This document shows positions 25,465 to 26,614 of a stretch of DNA of 26,614 nt, in pieces (within the stretch, counting starts at the first letter, position 1; every line of letters starts with the position of its first letter). The translations under genes and the position numbers were made by a program. Source of the DNA: Chrysochromulina tobinii (lineage: Eukaryota > Haptophyta > Prymnesiales > Chrysochromulinaceae); the NCBI GenBank assembly GCA_001275005.1, contig JWZX01003137.1, positions 1 through 26,614 on the forward strand. Reading direction: 5' to 3'. The notes under the pieces were generated by a model, which saw only the letters and a list, made by a program, of their open reading frames with translations, did not search any database and had not been told where the DNA came from.

Positions 25465-26313
25465 ATGCCGAACGCCAGTCGTCTTGCTCGGACGGCCATG
25501 AAGAAGCGACTCGGCCTGCCGATCCTCATGGGCAGGCCTCCGCGAGGTGTCAACCTCACTTTGACCGGATACGTCCTGCTGGACGGGACGCCCTACGACC
25601 CGGTGAAGCGCAAGCAGGAGAACGAGCGAGCCAAGGCCGAGCGCAAGAAGCTGCGCAAGGAGCACGTGGAGGACGAGGAGCAAGAGGCGACGGTGGCGGA
25701 CGAGGAGGAAGAGGACGATGTGGAGGACGACGTGGAGGACGAGGAGGATGAGGAGGAAGAGGACGATGTGGAGGACGATGTGGAGGACGAGGAGGAGGAG
25801 GTCGACGAGGCACCGCCATCGCCTCTGCCGCCATCGCCACCATCGCCGATGCCGCCTCCGCCTTCGCCACCACCGCCGGCGCCGCCGCCGCCGCCGCCGC
25901 CTCCGCCTTCGCCACCACCGCCGGCGGCGCCTGCAGCAATGCCGCTTCAAGAAGACGAGCTCAAGGCAGCGATGCGCGCACAGGACCGAGACAAGATCAA
26001 GAAGATCCTCGCGGCACGCGACGGTCACCGGAGGCTCAATGAAGTCCGGGAGGCGCCGCAGTGCTTTTGTCTTGAAGCGTCCGATGACCGGGGCGAGACC
26101 TTGCTCGTCTCGGCGTCGACGTTTGGCTGCCGCTGCAACGGTTGGTTTCACCATCTGTGCATTTGGAAGCACTTCAAGAGGTGCAGCAATTCAGAGCTTG
26201 GGCAGCTCTTGCATGCATGGCGGTGGCAGGACCATGTAGTAGCGTGTCCCTATTGTAGGACACTTGTGAGAGTGTCGCGCCCGCCCCCGCGCCAAAGGTA
26301 CCGTAAAGCGTAA
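25465..26313 (+). CDS. Acidic/proline-rich protein with atypical C-terminal RING-like zinc domain
   Basis: 282 residues from the first in-frame ATG. A basic N-terminus (to ~66) is followed by a Glu/Asp/Val tract (~68-115) built of EDDVEDDVEDEE-like units, then a Pro/Ser tract (~117-157), a charged helix (~162-190) and a zinc-binding C-terminus. Candidate ligands are Cys200 and Cys202 (CFC), Cys222 and Cys224 (CRC), His229/His230, Cys232, Cys261 and Cys264 (CPYC). The order C-C, C-C, H-C, C-C with FHHLC and CPYCR fits a RING or RING-variant E3 ligase fold, but the first two pairs are spaced C-x-C rather than C-x2-C. E3 ubiquitin ligase activity is inference. The acidic tract could bind basic proteins such as histones. 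The mixed charge and Pro repeats suggest disorder between the ends. Confidence 0.7.
   Translation: MPNASRLARTAMKKRLGLPILMGRPPRGVNLTLTGYVLLDGTPYDPVKRKQENERAKAERKKLRKEHVEDEEQEATVADEEEEDDVEDDVEDEEDEEEEDDVEDDVEDEEEEVDEAPPSPLPPSPPSPMPPPPSPPPPAPPPPPPPPPSPPPPAAPAAMPLQEDELKAAMRAQDRDKIKKILAARDGHRRLNEVREAPQCFCLEASDDRGETLLVSASTFGCRCNGWFHHLCIWKHFKRCSNSELGQLLHAWRWQDHVVACPYCRTLVRVSRPPPRQRYRKA
25700..25930 (+). repeat. Coding low-complexity tracts: acidic then proline-rich
   Basis: Bases ~25700-25805 repeat GAGGACGATGTGGAGGAC-like units, and ~25810-25930 repeat CCGCC(A/T)TCGCC-like units. GCCTCCGCCTTCGCCACCAC occurs twice (about 25854 and 25902). The frame stays open throughout, and the two tracts encode a poly-acidic block and a Ser-Pro-rich block. 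Confidence 0.85.
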
Positions 26314-26614
26314 TTAGCTTTGATGTGACCGGTCCAATAGCAAGGAGTCCAATACCGCTCATACACATCAGGTAACGGTACGTACCCGCACGATGTTGGC
26401 TGTGGTTCGTATGCACGAGCATCTTACGAGCATCTATGTATGTGTGTCTAACCCTATGTACGAGGCACGCGAGTGCTGCACGACGGCTCGTCCCTTAAAG
26501 TGCCCTACAGCGGCGGCCGCTCATACGTGCCCTACGGCGGCGGCGGCCGGGCCGGGGGCGGAAAATCAGTAGCCGCCATCGCCATCTCTACAAGCATTAG
26601 CTCTTGCCAATCAC
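26314..26614. other. Right-end intergenic region, no supported gene
   Basis: It holds the 3' flank of the RING-like gene and an open plus-strand frame from 26452 to the window end. That frame has no ATG, and its translation includes VPYSGGRSYVPYGGGG, a small duplication seen in the DNA as GTGCCCTAC(A/G)GCGGCGGC at 26500 and again at about 26527. This may be part of an exon of a gene beyond the window or chance in GC-rich DNA. Confidence 0.4.

Overview
This window looks like nuclear DNA of a eukaryotic alga with a red-derived complex plastid, most likely a haptophyte; a pelagophyte or another ochrophyte is possible. The reasons are as follows. Genes are GC-rich, densely packed and nearly intron-free, lie on both strands and are large and multidomain (armadillo, ankyrin, TPR, coiled coil, J domain). 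There is a GT-AG spliceosomal intron. There is a carotenoid oxygenase whose N-terminus reads like a signal peptide ending in Ala-Ser-Ala before an aromatic residue, the pattern of plastid pre-sequences in such algae. Nothing suggests a bacterial operon, a plasmid, a phage or a CRISPR array. The taxonomic call is inference, because no rRNA or marker gene is present.

Layout from left to right. 1-773 is a gene-poor leader with a T tract and a GT repeat. 774-11877 (+) is one giant gene of about 3,660 codons: a long armadillo array built from about four 410-425-residue super-repeats, then a helical region, a SecA-type DEAD motor, and a C-terminal von Willebrand A-like domain. Its reading frame is broken once by a single extra G near 6936 and interrupted once by an inferred 120-nt intron (9758-9877). 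12136-16560 (-) encodes a chimaera: a C2H2 finger/ankyrin protein into which an acyl carrier domain plus a methyltransferase-GNAT pair, like bacterial polyketide loading modules, appears to be inserted. 16839-17564 (-) is a small J-domain protein and 17845-20448 (+) a coiled-coil protein resembling CCDC57; the two diverge from a shared 280-bp interval. 20597-21577 (-) is a CPBP/CAAX-type membrane protease and 21793-23805 (-) a carotenoid oxygenase, both with hydrophobic N-termini that suggest entry into the secretory/plastid route. 24128-25198 (-) is a TPR protein and 25465-26313 (+) an acidic, proline-rich protein with an atypical RING-like zinc site; they diverge from a 266-bp interval that holds two 12-bp palindromes. 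The last 300 bases hold no gene I can support.

The genes do not form an evident pathway, as is normal for a eukaryotic nuclear locus. The two plausible plastid proteins are neighbours on one strand, and the two divergent pairs may share promoters. The two objects most worth following are the ARM-SecA-vWA giant protein and the ankyrin protein carrying a nested polyketide-initiation cassette.

Start codons: several long open frames extend 5' of the first ATG without containing one. I placed each start at the first in-frame ATG, since non-ATG initiation is not expected here. Residue numbers below count from those ATGs.
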